From Sipunculus nudus (lineage: Eukaryota; Annelida; Sipuncula; Golfingiida; Sipunculidae): a stretch of DNA of 64,000 bases. The stretch lies in NCBI GenBank assembly GCA_026874595.1, contig CM049320.1, forward strand, positions 19,291,714 to 19,355,713, given 5' to 3'. The first letter of the stretch is position 1; every line of letters starts with the position of its first letter. Under the pieces are notes generated by a model that saw nothing but the letters and a program-made list of their open reading frames with translations, was not told the origin of the DNA and searched no databases. Made by a program: the position numbers and the translations under genes. Positions 53,878 to 64,000 of this stretch are shown here, in pieces.

Positions 53878-56800
53878 TTAACGTTTCCTTGCAATTTTAA
53901 TGCTCATCGTTTTCAAAGGTATATGATATGTCCATACATTACACTTATGATCCCGAGATGTCTTGCACCTCGAGGTATAGGGGCCAGTGAAAAATACATG
54001 GTAGCAAGTGTTGTGCCACCAGCCACCAACATATTTCCTAGCACAGTTCTCGCTGAATTTGTCATTATCTCTGTCCTTGGTTGTGAATGGGGTGTTATCA
54101 TGGTACTGCATGCGACCTCTTTTAGCAGTCCCCGATTCACCGCCGATAAAAAGCTTGTAATTTGAAGCCTCTGGATTGAGATAGAAAGTGGTGAAGACGG
54201 AATAACTTGAACTTCCTCCGATCCATTCCGTCATGTCGAATCTAGCATCATAAGTTCGATTTCTGGTCAACAGGTGCATATACTCGTTCCCGATCCAGTA
54301 CTCTCCCGAAGCTGACCCGAAGCCATCTTTGTATTCCTGCCAGTTCCGGTCAAATGGAACAGATCCGTTGAAACGACGCATGAGCACTGTCCATTTCCGG
54401 TCTCCCATCTCACAGTAAACTTCTTTGGGGCCCGTGGCGCCATCTGGGTGAATGGTGTACACCCCTGATCCTCGGTACAACGCTGGTGTAAAGTAAGCCT
54501 CCTCACAATCTGCAATCAGGAAAACGATATGCGGGGTTCATAAATATAATGCTTGTCGCTTGTTTTGACCAACAAGACGAAAAACAAGGTCACCTGTGTT
54601 ATATGCCTGCGTGAGTTTGTTAAAGAATCTGGTGTGTCACAATTGAGGAAACAAAAATATGCTATTCTTAAAACACATTTTGACTTTGACTCGTTGGATG
54701 CTATAAACATGCTTGCTCGGTAACAGAAAACAGAACACCAGGGCATAAATTCTGGTCTTTATAAAGATTTTCCATGGATTTCCCTGGGGCTTCAGGTAGA
54801 GGTTGCTCGGTCAGGCAGACACGATCGGCGACATGTAAACGATCGTTGGGAAGGACGGGAGACGAAGACCCACCTCTATGAATATAGTACGTCATAACTG
54901 ACTCTATTTCATGTGATGTTCAAAGGCAAAATGTATGACAGCTTTGCTGATAATGATGACATTCACTGTCGTTTGTTAACCTCGATATAGGTATACAATA
55001 TTTATGGAGAACACTTAAACGACCGTTGGATTCTCAGAACGCAGCCCTAATAACAATGTTATCATCACGGTGGCCCCAAAGGCTTCTTCATCTAAGGTGT
55101 ATCACTAATAAACATATACCCTTTCCGGGAAGCACAACTGAGAAACTGATAAGATTGCTGTACTTTATACAGGTCTAATATCAATAATTTAGCTTTCTAA
55201 GTTAAACATTAAACATACTAAACAAAATTGGTCGAAATGTGATTCGGATTTAGCAAATACAGTGAAATTTAACAACAGTTTAATATGATTTCCAAATAAC
55301 TTGATGAGAGGATTCTGGTTTTTACTTTAAGGTTATTTGATTATTTTTAATTAAATGTTATTTATAACTGATGAACAAACATGATATTTCTGTTAAACCT
55401 CCCGGGTCATTATACTGAAAAAAAGAACCTGTCCTCCACATGTACGACAATGAACGTGTTTATGCCCCGGGTTTAGCAGAATATAAGTCACATTTAACTA
55501 ATTTCAAGTTTCAATGGAGATTTCCAAGGACCTTCATCGATATTATGTCATGAGTTTCAAAATTGGCTTTTCGGTCTTGGGTTCCATCAGGCAAAAGTCG
55601 GAAACTAACGAGTTCAGATTTCAGACAAGGATAGGGAAGACTTTCACGGTCGGCCCCAACCCAGGGTCAGCACTTCGGATCCTCGATGGGAAGGATGTGG
55701 CCCAAAGCCGTGACTAATTAAACTGCGTCTCTATGGGTTACTCGGTGTTATGACATAACAATTGGGGGTGATTATACAGCTATAAACCGAGGTTACGATA
55801 GACACCGGCCCTGGGTGACAGGATATAAAATGACAGGGAGGGCTACCTCCCCAACACGCAGACCTAAACCAAAATGGAGTTATACATATGCAAGTAGCTT
55901 ACGTTAAGATAGCCATAAAAAGGTGGCTCCCTCCATCAGAAGTATTGAAAAAGGTTCAGCGATTTTTTGTCAGACGTGAATAGTTTATGACAAATTATTG
56001 GCCACCCGGCCGCCGGACAGAAAATGTTCGTAATAGCTGGGCTGAATGTCAATCAGCTGAGCTAAGAAATACATCGTTTTCTTCCATAGTGAAAAAAAAG
56101 TAAAATTATTTTCAACAGAAACTCTGCAAGGTGTAGTGCTAGTTCCCTTCTACATTATTGACGGAATACCAGTATCTTTCCTTGGCAATAGATTTTGCAC
56201 TTTTTTATTGTGAGTTTTGTGTACCCTGTGTTCTCATCCTCCGAATAATAAATAAACAAATGAGTAAAATGTAGAGCTGTAGGGCGCATTTTAAATAAAT
56301 TGAAAAGAATTACCTTTGGGATATGTTGACGACGGTAGTTTTTCAATTTCATCGGTGTCGTTTCCTAAACAGCCTTTTTGTTTTATATGACGGTTTATAT
56401 TTTCCAGTTTCTTGGCTAGTCCCTCCAAAGTCGCATTGAAGTAGGCGATGAGGTCATCAGCCTCCGCCGATGAAGACTTCTTTGCTTGCTTCATTACTAG
56501 TGTGCTGATGACTTGAAACATTTGTTCACTCATTTTCAGCAGTGCTTCTTTATTTAAGCTGGCCTGTCTTCCCAAATGGGAAATCAGTTTTTGTGCTGAC
56601 TTAAAATATTCATTTTCACGTTCTGTCTCATCTGTTGTATCATTCCTTCCGTCTCGTAACAAGTTTATCAGCAAGTCCATCTTTTTGTGTAATCCTTGTG
56701 TAATGTTCGGATTAATGATGGGACCAATTCTGCCGAAAACTGAACTGTTCTTGCTTGGAAGAAACGGCCCTGGATGCCTGTTGAAGTTTTGGGTAATGTA

Positions 56801-56905
56801 CATTTGCTGTGCGTGGTACGCCATACCCCCTTCATTGCTTTCTGCAGACGCCTTCACTGAAACAGCGACAAGCGCAAAACAGATAACAGCCTTACATCTG
56901 TCCAT
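53878..56905 (-). CDS. Fibrinogen-related protein (FReD), locus B, intact
   Basis: Two exons on the minus strand: 56905-56314 and 54509-53878, 407 residues. The start is ATG 56903-56905, which opens a clean signal peptide (MDRCKAVICFALVAVSVKA), not the in-frame ATG 27 bases upstream. Exon 1 continues with YHAQQMYITQN and a helix-rich region with NSS, NIT, NDT and NAT glycosylation sites. The intron is phase 1 (AAAG/GTAATT donor, TTGCAG acceptor). Exon 2 is a full fibrinogen C-terminal domain: GVYTIHP, YCEMGDRKWTVLMRRFNGS, GEYWIGNEYMHLL, KDRDND calcium region, ENCARK...NTC disulphide, KTSRDHKCNVW near the end. FReDs are secreted, lectin-like and linked to innate recognition in molluscs; the ligand here is unknown. 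The N-terminal region matches no domain I know. Confidence 0.9.
55600..55960 (+). mobile_element. SINE S1 relic in FReD B intron
   Basis: Landmarks of S1 in order: GATGGGAAGGATGTGGCCC, CTCGGTGTTATGAC, GATAGACACCGGCCCTGGGTGACA, AAACCAAAATGGAG, AAAAAGGTGGC. The tRNA head is unrecognisable. Confidence 0.5.
55985..56070 (-). repeat. Fragment of P-repeat 5' terminus
   Basis: Plus-strand GGCCGCCGGACAG and then CAATCAGCTGAGCTAAG correspond to the microsatellite edge and 5' end of the P family in the orientation of copy 1. Heavily decayed. Confidence 0.4.
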
Positions 56906-56942
56906 GCTGAGGCCGTGTGTGTAGGTCCTCAAGGGAAGACGG

Positions 56943-56951
56943 CTTTTATCC
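56943..56951 (-). promoter_or_regulatory. TATA-like core promoter element of FReD B
   Basis: GGATAAAAG on the minus strand, 46 bases upstream of ATG 56905, aligned with the same element in A, C and D. Confidence 0.6.
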
Positions 56952-57071
56952 TTGAAATGTCATGTGTGAGTTAGAGTGTCCCCTTACAGCAAGGCACAGC
57001 TGTTTAATGCACCGTGCCCCGGGGTAACATGCTGAGAAGCTTCCTCGGGTCAACAGGCCTGTTATCGGTTC

Positions 57072-57079
57072 TGACGTCA
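57072..57079. promoter_or_regulatory. CRE-like palindrome TGACGTCA upstream of FReD B
   Basis: About 125 bp upstream of the TATA-like element. The surrounding sequence (TTCCAGTGACGTCAGAA, then GATAACAG and CCTGTTGAC on the minus strand) is kept upstream of locus C at 62296-62303. CREB/ATF binding is inference. Confidence 0.45.
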
Positions 57080-57191
57080 CTGGAAACTTCCTTGCAGGGT
57101 AATTGTTCGCAGAAAAGAGTTTAACAAAAATACCACTACGTATGTCTTGTCGCATCCATCGTGCCGATGTATTAAATGGTGATTGCTGCAC

Positions 57192-57752
57192 AGATTAGAT
57201 GTGTATTGGAGCTGATGCGACTTAGCTATAATCTTATGAGACGGATGTGATACTTATCCGTACACCTCCGTTTGTGATTGACTTGTTTTCTACAAAAAAA
57301 AATGGCATTTTTTTATTGTTACGTAATGATACTTTAACTGATACCGGAATTACCTTCAAATCACTTTTTGTAAACCACTGGTTTAATAGGAGGAAAACAA
57401 GATGAAGTAACCGGTAAGAGTCGGGGATTATGGGCATTTGAATTCAAACCCCACAATGCACTGTAGGTTCTTAATATACCAGTTGCAGATATAAATGTAT
57501 TAAAGAGCTAAATATAGTCCGTTCATATACGTTCGGTCAGAATTATTTCGAGGAATATTACATGAATATAAGGGCTTTGTAATAAAGACTTCATGGAATA
57601 AGTAATTCATGTAAAAATAAACATGAAATGCAATCAGACGGTATTTTCCTTGAAATGTAACAAATTTGGACTTTACAGCTCGACAGTTCAGACAAATAGT
57701 ACCGCCCTTTCCCTTATATAACCCAACACTGTGTGAGGTTCGTTACGGTAAA
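57192..57752. other. Intergenic, no gene seen
   Basis: No motif-bearing frame. AT-rich upstream flank of FReD B beyond the conserved block. Confidence 0.4.
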
Positions 57753-57826
57753 GCAGTGGCGGCACTGGGAATTTAAAACTAGGCGGAGGCAAATGGAGAG
57801 TAACAGAAATGGTGGGGGGGGGGGGG
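57753..57826 (+). mobile_element. Lone hAT end (same family as 45514 element)
   Basis: CAGTGGCGGCACTGGG matches the terminal repeat at 45514 with one change, followed by a G run (57814-57826) like the poly-C/G next to that element's ends. The opposite end was not found. Confidence 0.5.
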
Positions 57827-57981
57827 CAGACAAAAATATCGCGGGTAGCGCGAAATTTACAATGTAAATTGAGGTTATTTCTATGGCGAATTAGGTATAT
57901 ATATTAACGTAAACAGAAAAACAGTAAAATACACTATATTCAGGGAGTATAACCCAGCGCAAATTTGTAACCCACATAATT

Positions 57982-58591
57982 ATATCCGCCAAAACAGAGT
58001 TTTGAGGATACTATGTTTTCTGCCCACCGCCGCCGCCGCCGCCGCGTAGGTGTCCGGAGAACTCCTCCGTTACCGCTCGGCGGAAATTTACGAAACCCGG
58101 GATTTTGTTAGGGTCACATGTGAACTGCGGCGCCGCGATTTTGTTAAGACCTCTGACCTCTCCAGTGCGTCCATCTGTGGGTCTGTTTTGACACATTGAC
58201 CCACATATCTCGGGAACCGTTTGACTGATCCGGAAAAAAAAATTACCCAAATGTAGCCCTTGGATAGCTTTATAACATACATAAAAATGGTAGCGCCACC
58301 TGCAACCATTTTTGCACAGCGTCCATCTGTTCATCTGCCTTTGGATACAATCACTCATATCTCGGTAGTGGTTTGACTTTTTGCATTTGTATACAACTTT
58401 GATAGCTTTATGGATTTTGTGATAGGTGGCACAACCTACATACACATTTCGGCTGCAGACATCCATGCTAATATGCAACACACCTCACTCTGTTTCCCCT
58501 TGTTACTCCTTGTTATCCATGCCTCACTTCACCCGTCCCACTCTGATTTCGGCGGATACACGTAGCCGCTTGTCGACTTCCCGTATTCTAG
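57982..58591 (+). mobile_element. Helentron-like element G2
   Basis: 610 bp. 5' ATATCCGCCAAAACAGAGT, immediately followed by its partial inverse (TTTGAGGATAC), then a GCC run (about 58026-58045). The inverse of the 5' end recurs at 58540-58556 (TCTGATTTCGGCGGATAC). The 3' terminus is TTCTAG, with TT on both flanks. The terminal hairpin has lost pairing. It has two core modules (palindromes near 58290 and 58428) against seven in G1. Confidence 0.7.
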
Positions 58592-58829
58592 TTTAGATTT
58601 GTTATTATTTCACATATCTTGTCATATAGTTGATGACAAAATATTCATATTTCTAATATTTCATATTTTTTAAAGTATTTCGACTTTCCTCTCTTGACCT
58701 TCTAAGCAATACATTTGTTTATATTTTCATGATTTTTAAGAATCTTTAAAACTTGCTTTTACTTATAGACAAATCTGTAGGACTATGATCTTATAGTGCT
58801 TTTGGTCTTTAATTTACTTTATTCTAAAT

Positions 58830-58848
58830 TATATATATATATATATAT

Positions 58849-58889
<41 letters not shown>

Positions 58890-58896
58890 TATATAC

Positions 58897-58981
<85 letters not shown>

Positions 58982-59117
58982 TCTTGGGAATGACATTCTT
59001 GAAATGAAAATTCAAGCAAAGAACATGGCAGACTGGCTTTCAGAAATGGTGTTTCACATGGGTTATATCAATTTTTTGTGGTCTTTTTTTTTAAATTCAA
59101 GTGCATTATTTAGTAAG

Positions 59118-59184
<67 letters not shown>
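58830..59184. repeat. (TA)n microsatellites
   Basis: Long interrupted TA tracts at 58830-58978 and 59121-59184, separated by sequence of the hAT relative described next. Confidence 0.95.
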
Positions 59185-59190
<6 letters not shown>

Positions 59191-59640
59191 ATGTGTGTCC
59201 ATAATTATATCCAGAGTCTGTTTAGAAAATAATGGATTTCTATACTGCATCAGGAGAGTAGAACTGTGACAGAAACAGTGCTTCTATAACAGCTTCTTAT
59301 AACCTTTTGGAGTTCACCCGTGTGGCACAATACCTGAGCTGGTAAATGAAATAGCTGTAGACGAATAAGACACGTTGTAAGCCCGTCGATTGTGAGCTGT
59401 CATCACACAACTGATAAACGGCACCCACAGGTCACATTCATGAGCATACACTGAGCAGCAGAGCAGGCAGCAGTGGGGGATAGATGGGGGCAGAGAGAGG
59501 GACTGCCTGCCTGTTTGTATTATAATTGTTTCTAAATGTGTTACGCACGCTTTTCTAGTCGGTCTTTTCATCTTCCTTCGAGCCCATATTTTTCCAAAGG
59601 TTTGGCCGAATATGGGGGGCGAGGGCATCGGGGAGGGGGA
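58975..59640 (-). mobile_element. Partial relative of the 45514 hAT element
   Basis: In reverse orientation it shares with 45600-46190 the phrases ACAATTATAATACA.ACAGGC, GCTGCCTGCT, ATTTCAT.TACCAGCTCAGG, GTGCCAC...GGTGA and CTGAAAGC.AGTC. The GC-rich terminus near 59640 is degraded and abuts Helentron-like element G3. Confidence 0.6.
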
Positions 59641-59699
59641 GGGGGTGATGACACAATGTTCACAATGACAGTAGTCCTCTCTTCTTAAGGTAGTTAATT

Positions 59700-60333
59700 G
59701 TATCCCCAGACAAAGTCGGGGGATACTATGTTTTCATACCGGTCCCGCCGCCGCCGCCGCCGCCGCATATAAATCTTGTTGGCGCGATAACTCAAAAAAT
59801 ATTTCACGGATCTTTACCAAACTTGGTATATGTATAGATATGGGTGAGAGGACGACGCCTATTTAAAGTGAGGTCATGACCTTTACTAGGAGAGTGTCCA
59901 ATTTTGGTTAAATCACACAAATTCTTAAATATCTCAAGAAATCTTGCATGGATTGATCCCGAAATCAAGTTGATGGAAGATCATGGATAGGGTTGTCATG
60001 TTCCAGAAATTGGTGGCGCCACTTATTATTCTTTACTTGCTTTCGTGCCGTTTAATACCCCAAAAATTGCTACTTGACAGTACTGTGAGCATTGTAAGTC
60101 AAAAACTTATGGACAGATTTCTTTTATATAATGCATGTACATATATATGGGTTATGGGGTGATGTTTATTTAATTTGGGGTTATAACCTTTTCTATGAGA
60201 GTGACCTTTTCTATGAGTGTGATCTGATATTAATTGTTGCTGAAGATGGGGGGCGGGATATTCTTAAAGGGGGGGGGGGGGGGTTATTAATTGTCTGGGG
60301 ATACTATGGCACCTACGTGCCAAGACATATCTT
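59700..60333 (+). mobile_element. Helentron-like element G3, complete and short
   Basis: 634 bp. 5' GTATCCCCAGACAAAG followed by its own inverse (GTCGGGGGATAC) and a CCG run (about 59747-59766). The inverse of the 5' end, TTGTCTGGGGATAC, recurs at 60291-60304. Next comes the perfect hairpin TGGCAC-CTAC-GTGCCA (60307-60322), and the terminus is 11 bases later. The upstream flank is AATT. One GGTGGCGCCAC module is near 60013 and a 15-base G run lies at 60269-60283. Contains no protein-coding capacity. Confidence 0.75.
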
Positions 60334-60639
60334 TAATTGATATTTCATGTTCGCATTTAACCAATCAAGATATTTTGAGATCTTTTCGAAAGAAATGTTA
60401 AGACTAATCGTGGATTTGCAAGATTTATAATCAAATGTCAAACAATACATATATTAGCAGAAAGGGATGCAGCATTTGATTCACTCTGATTTCAAATTAT
60501 ACACTGCATGCACTCAAAGCATAAATTGTACGTTTATCTTTCTTTTTATAAGGGGCACATAAACTTGAAATTTCTGGTTTACGACCAAATGGCCTGCACT
60601 AGACTTTTGATAAAGAGACTTCTTTTTCTTACACGTTCA

Positions 60640-62112
60640 TTGCAAGTTTAATGCTCATCGTTTTCAAAAATTACATGATATGACCACGCATTACATTTAT
60701 GATCCCGCGATGTCTTGCACATCGAGGTATAGGGGCCGGTGAAAAAAAAAACATGGTAACAAGATTTGTGCCATCAGGGACCAACATACTTCATAGATCA
60801 AGTTTCACCTAATGTATCATTATCTCTGTCCCTGGTTGTGAATGAGACGTTGTTATGGTACAGCATGCGGCCTCTCTTGGCCGTCCCTGATTCGCCGTCG
60901 ATACGAAGTTTGTAATTTTCGGCCTCTGTTCCGAGAGCGAAAGTGGTAAAGACGGAGTAAGCTGAACTTCCTCTGATCAATTCAGTCATGTCGAATCTAG
61001 CATCATAAGTTCGATTTCTGGTCAGCAGGTGCATATACTCGTTTCCGATCCAGTTCTCTACCGACGCTGACCCGAAGCCATCCTTGTATTCCTGCCAGTT
61101 CCAGTCAAACGATACAGATCCATTGAAACGGCGCATGATCTAGCACTGTCCATTTCCGCTCTCCCATCTCGCAGTACACTTCTTTTGGACGCTTGTATAG
61201 CGCCATTTGGTTGAATAGTGTACACACCTGTTCCGTGGTTTCGCCTCTGATATGCTTTCAAACAGTCTGCAATGAATGAAACAAATGAGTATAAAGAAAA
61301 GGACACCAGTTTTTGAGCTTATTCAAACAATAGAAACGTATATATCAAATCTAAGGAATGATCACGTAATGCTTTACAGGTCACGGGGTTCATAATAATC
61401 CCGCTTTAAGCCTGATTTGACCCCCAAAAAATGAAAACCAAGGCCGCCTGTTGTACGTGCCTGGTGGCGGAGTGAGAGCTTGGTGCTTTCCATCGGTTAG
61501 GCGAAAAGGAATGACTGAACTTCATCCACAGAAAGGGATGTGGTCGCGATAGATATAATTTGAAAAGTGTTCAATGGGAAATGTGATTTTATGCTTAGTT
61601 AAATATTATTCTCTCGTTCTAGCTCATCTTTTATATCATTCCGTCCCTCTCGTAACAGGTTTACAGGGGCGGATCCAGGATTTAGGAAAAGGGAGGGGTC
61701 CAACCCAGGAGGACAAATGAAAATCCTAAAAAAAAGGTCCTCAGGTCTGAAAAAGGGGGGTCCAGGCGGAAAAATTTTGTCTGAAGCCCTTAAAAAAGGT
61801 TGTTTCTGATGAAAAAGGGGGGGGGGGGGTCCGGACCCCCTGGACCCCCCCCCCCTGGATCCGCTTCTGGTTTATCAACAAGTCTATCTTTTTGTGCAGT
61901 CCTTGTGTAATGTTCGGATTATTAAATGGACCTAGTCTGCTGAAAACTGAGCTGTTCTTGCTCGGAGGAAACGGCCCTGGATGCCCGTTGAAGTTTTGGG
62001 TAATGTACATTTGCTGTGCGTGGTACGCCATACCCCCTTCATTGTATATTGTGGACGCCTCCACTGTAACAGCGACAAGCGCAATACAGATAACAGTTAT
62101 ACGTCTGTCCAT
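60640..62112 (-). pseudogene. FReD locus C, broken tandem copy of B
   Basis: Exon 1 starts at ATG 62110-62112 with an intact signal peptide and YHAQQMYITQN. It is cut by a 206-bp MITE (61664-61869), and after 61600 the rest of exon 1 and the start of the intron are deleted. Exon 2 begins at about 61267 (TTGCAG acceptor, DCLKAY) and keeps GVYTIQP, WIGNEYMHLL and TRDRDND. It has a frameshift near 61190, a four-base insertion near 61139, and a stop right after DRDNDTLGET. Remains of the C-terminal segment, including KTSRDHKC, are readable to about 60640. It cannot encode a complete FReD. Confidence 0.85.
61664..61869. mobile_element. hAT-type MITE inside FReD C exon 1
   Basis: 206 bp with ends CAGGGGCGGATCCAGG and, inverted, CAGAAGCGGATCCAGG. 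It is flanked by GTTTA on both sides (61659-61663, 61870-61874). A 5-bp duplication fits the hAT5-type group. A split relative lies at 11890/15711-15880. Confidence 0.75.
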
Positions 62113-62158
62113 GCTAACTTCTCTGAGGCCGTGTGTGTAGCGGCCGAAGGCAGGACGG

Positions 62159-62167
62159 CCTTTATCC
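62159..62167 (-). promoter_or_regulatory. TATA-like element of FReD C
   Basis: GGATAAAGG on the minus strand, 55 bases before ATG 62112; one base different from loci A and B. The CRE-like TGACGTCA is at 62296-62303. Confidence 0.5.
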
Positions 62168-62424
62168 GTGCACTGTCATGTGTTAGCGGGGGGGGGGGGG
62201 GGGGTCAAATTACAGCGACGACCCCGCTATTTGATCCACCGAACCCGGGGTAACCTGCCGAGAGTCAACTTAGTCAACAGGTCTGTTATCGTTTCTGACG
62301 TCACTGGAAGTTTCCACAGTAATGGTTCGTAGAAAAGACAAAAAAAAAACATACAAATTGAAACCATGTATCTTTTCGCATCCACCGTGCCGATGCCACA
62401 AGTCCACGGTATGGAATTCATCAT

Positions 62425-62661
62425 ATACTAACTGGTCTATCACATATACATGTAGCAGTTCACAGGAGGGGGTGCCGAACTATTTGGCACTTACAGAGGC
62501 AAAGGAAGCAGATCAAAAGTATTTAGTGGGGGGGGGGTCAAATAGAAATTAAGGGATTCGAAAGGTGATGGTGGATGCAGTATATATATATCATATATAA
62601 TAGGCTTTTGAGCGTTTTTAAAATGTGCATCAGCGGGGCGTTTTCGGGAGGGGGGGAGGGG

Positions 62662-62716
<55 letters not shown>

Positions 62717-64000
62717 GGTTTTTGAGTGTTTTTAAAAAGAAGTAGACGCATTCTGCAAGTGTAGTGAGTATTAGGGGTGGGTGTCGGGGGGGGGGGGGGG
62801 GGGGAGGTTTAGCCCCCTCGCACTGTTTGGAAAATTTGTTTTTGTTTATTTAGGATACAGAAATCAATTGTTTTGATTCATACATACATAATGCATGTTA
62901 ACCCATAAGAATGAACTCCTAAATTGTTTTGTTCAGTGACTGACGCAATGTGGAGTCCATAGATTGCACCTGCAGTTAACTGTGATTATAACAATCACAT
63001 ACACAACTGTGAGATTTAACATATATCCATCGATTAATGTTCAGTACATTTATGTGTTTGTATATTTGACCACTAGAAAACATTACTGTTCTGTTCTCAG
63101 CCCTATTTTGCACCAAGGAAGTTAAAATGTGAACATAATAGTACACAGGCTTAAAGCCTTATACAGGACTGCCACCAAATGCAAGATGTCTACCGGGGCT
63201 TTTAATGCTTCAATTCTCTCTGCACAAATAATATCAGTTGTTGATGTTACAGGTGCTTCATGCTTCCAGAATGGTTATTTTTTATTACAGGCCTTTCTAC
63301 ACACAACATTATGTGAACATTGGTTTGTTAAAACCATAGGAAATATTTTTATTCAATTTCCTTTCTAAGAGTATCAGATCGTATCGTGCTATAACCCCAG
63401 TTAGCCCTTTGGTGGGTCGGCGACGCAACAGAAACCTGAAACCTGTTGCGTCACCGTCGGCGGCTAAATACATGTAGGTAATACAAGGCCAAAAAAAAAA
63501 ATTATTCATAAAGTTTAACATATTTGGAATTTTAAAAAAGCTAGGATGTGCCACAAAAGTCGGTAATATTCTTTTTATTAAATTAATTAATATAAGTCAT
63601 GTACAAGTCCAACTAATATTATTTGCTTCAACTGTCTATTTTTTCAAGTTTGTCATGGTATAAATAAAATTTTGTCATGAAGAAATTCGTTTTAATTTTA
63701 TGAGTAGGCTGAATTTTCCTTAATTTAATCAGAAGTATGTGCTAAAGACGTTATTTAGTATTATGTCAAATCACAGTCTGAATCAGGATTTGGGCTGGAC
63801 AAGATCCCAATCGGGGTCTGGACCAATCGGGAATTCCGGGATTCCGTCCAGCCTAAACCCCGATCGGTAAATAAAAAAAACTAAATATCGGGGGGGGGGG
63901 GGGGCATATAGTAGACCAATATTATTTGCAAAGCATTGACATCAGTGCAGTTATCTAAGATTGGTAATTTTGTTTTATTATCATGTAATGCTATATCTGT
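62425..64000. other. Intergenic with G runs and (TA)n
   Basis: No gene seen. (TA)n at about 62665-62713, G runs at 62786-62804 (19 G) and 63890-63904 (15 G). Open frames 63129-63368 and 63309-63554 lack motifs. Confidence 0.45.

Larger units (their letters stand above)
54510..56313 (-). other. Intron of FReD B
   Basis: 1804 bases, GT...AG. It contains a SINE S1 relic (about 55600-55960) and a fragment of a P-repeat terminus (55985-56070). The part near exon 2 matches the corresponding region of locus C. Confidence 0.75.

Noticed and set aside
58796-59189. YIYIYI-rich frames as proteins
   Set aside because: Translations of (TA)n microsatellites.

Overview
This is a eukaryotic, AT-rich, repeat-dominated intergenic window, almost certainly from a mollusc and most likely a marine bivalve. 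The evidence is: long (TA)n tracts; LINE, BEL/Pao, Ty3/Gypsy and Penelope-like retroelements; tRNA-derived SINEs; non-autonomous Helentron-type repeats with tandem cores beside short microsatellites (the layout of bivalve 'pearl' elements); and a cluster of secreted fibrinogen-related (FReD) genes. The species cannot be named from the sequence. No prokaryotic genes, CRISPR arrays, rRNA genes or convincing functional tRNA genes were seen.

Host genes. Four loci of one FReD subfamily were found. Locus A (plus, 17720-20069) has a complete fibrinogen domain but a one-base frameshift near its signal peptide. Locus B (minus, 53878-56905) is intact, with two exons and 407 residues. Locus C (minus, 60640-62112) is a tandem copy of B broken by a 206-bp hAT-type MITE, a deletion, frameshifts and a stop. 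Locus D (minus, 44637-45186) is a relic of exon 1 only. All four carry a GATAAA-type TATA element 46-58 bp upstream of the first ATG, and A, B and D keep an AAAG/GT exon-1 donor. The paralogues share an unrecognised helical N-terminal region with the motif AQQMYITQ.

Layout. 0.5-8.3 kb: a 5'-truncated LINE split by a 968-bp DNA transposon, with inverted copies of a dispersed repeat on either side. 9.3-11 kb: a Harbinger-like MITE, a palindromic minisatellite and (TA)n. 11.9-15.9 kb: a three-level nest, with a Helentron-like element (G1) inside a second Helentron-like repeat (P copy 1) inside a hAT MITE. 17.7-20.1 kb: FReD A. 21.3-26.3 kb: two more P copies in direct orientation, so A lies between inverted 2.4-kb repeats. 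26.4-26.9 kb: a hAT MITE. 30.2-44.5 kb: another three-level nest, with an intact Gypsy element inside the 3' LTR of a BEL/Pao element inside a Penelope-like GIY-YIG fragment. 44.6-45.2 kb: FReD D. 45.5-47.6 kb: a hAT element and a MITE. 48-50.9 kb: SINEs. 51.6-62.4 kb: the FReD B/C duplication with Helentron-like elements G4, G2 and G3. 62.4-64 kb: no gene seen.

The strongest new material is the two Helentron-like families (G and P). Both have a 5' end repeated in inverted form just inside the 3' end, a 3' hairpin, TT-type insertion sites and ~140-bp core modules. The P cores are dense arrays of AGGTCA half-sites of the nuclear-receptor type; the G cores carry the palindrome GGTGGCGCCACC. All identities come from reading the sequence; no database search or alignment was run.
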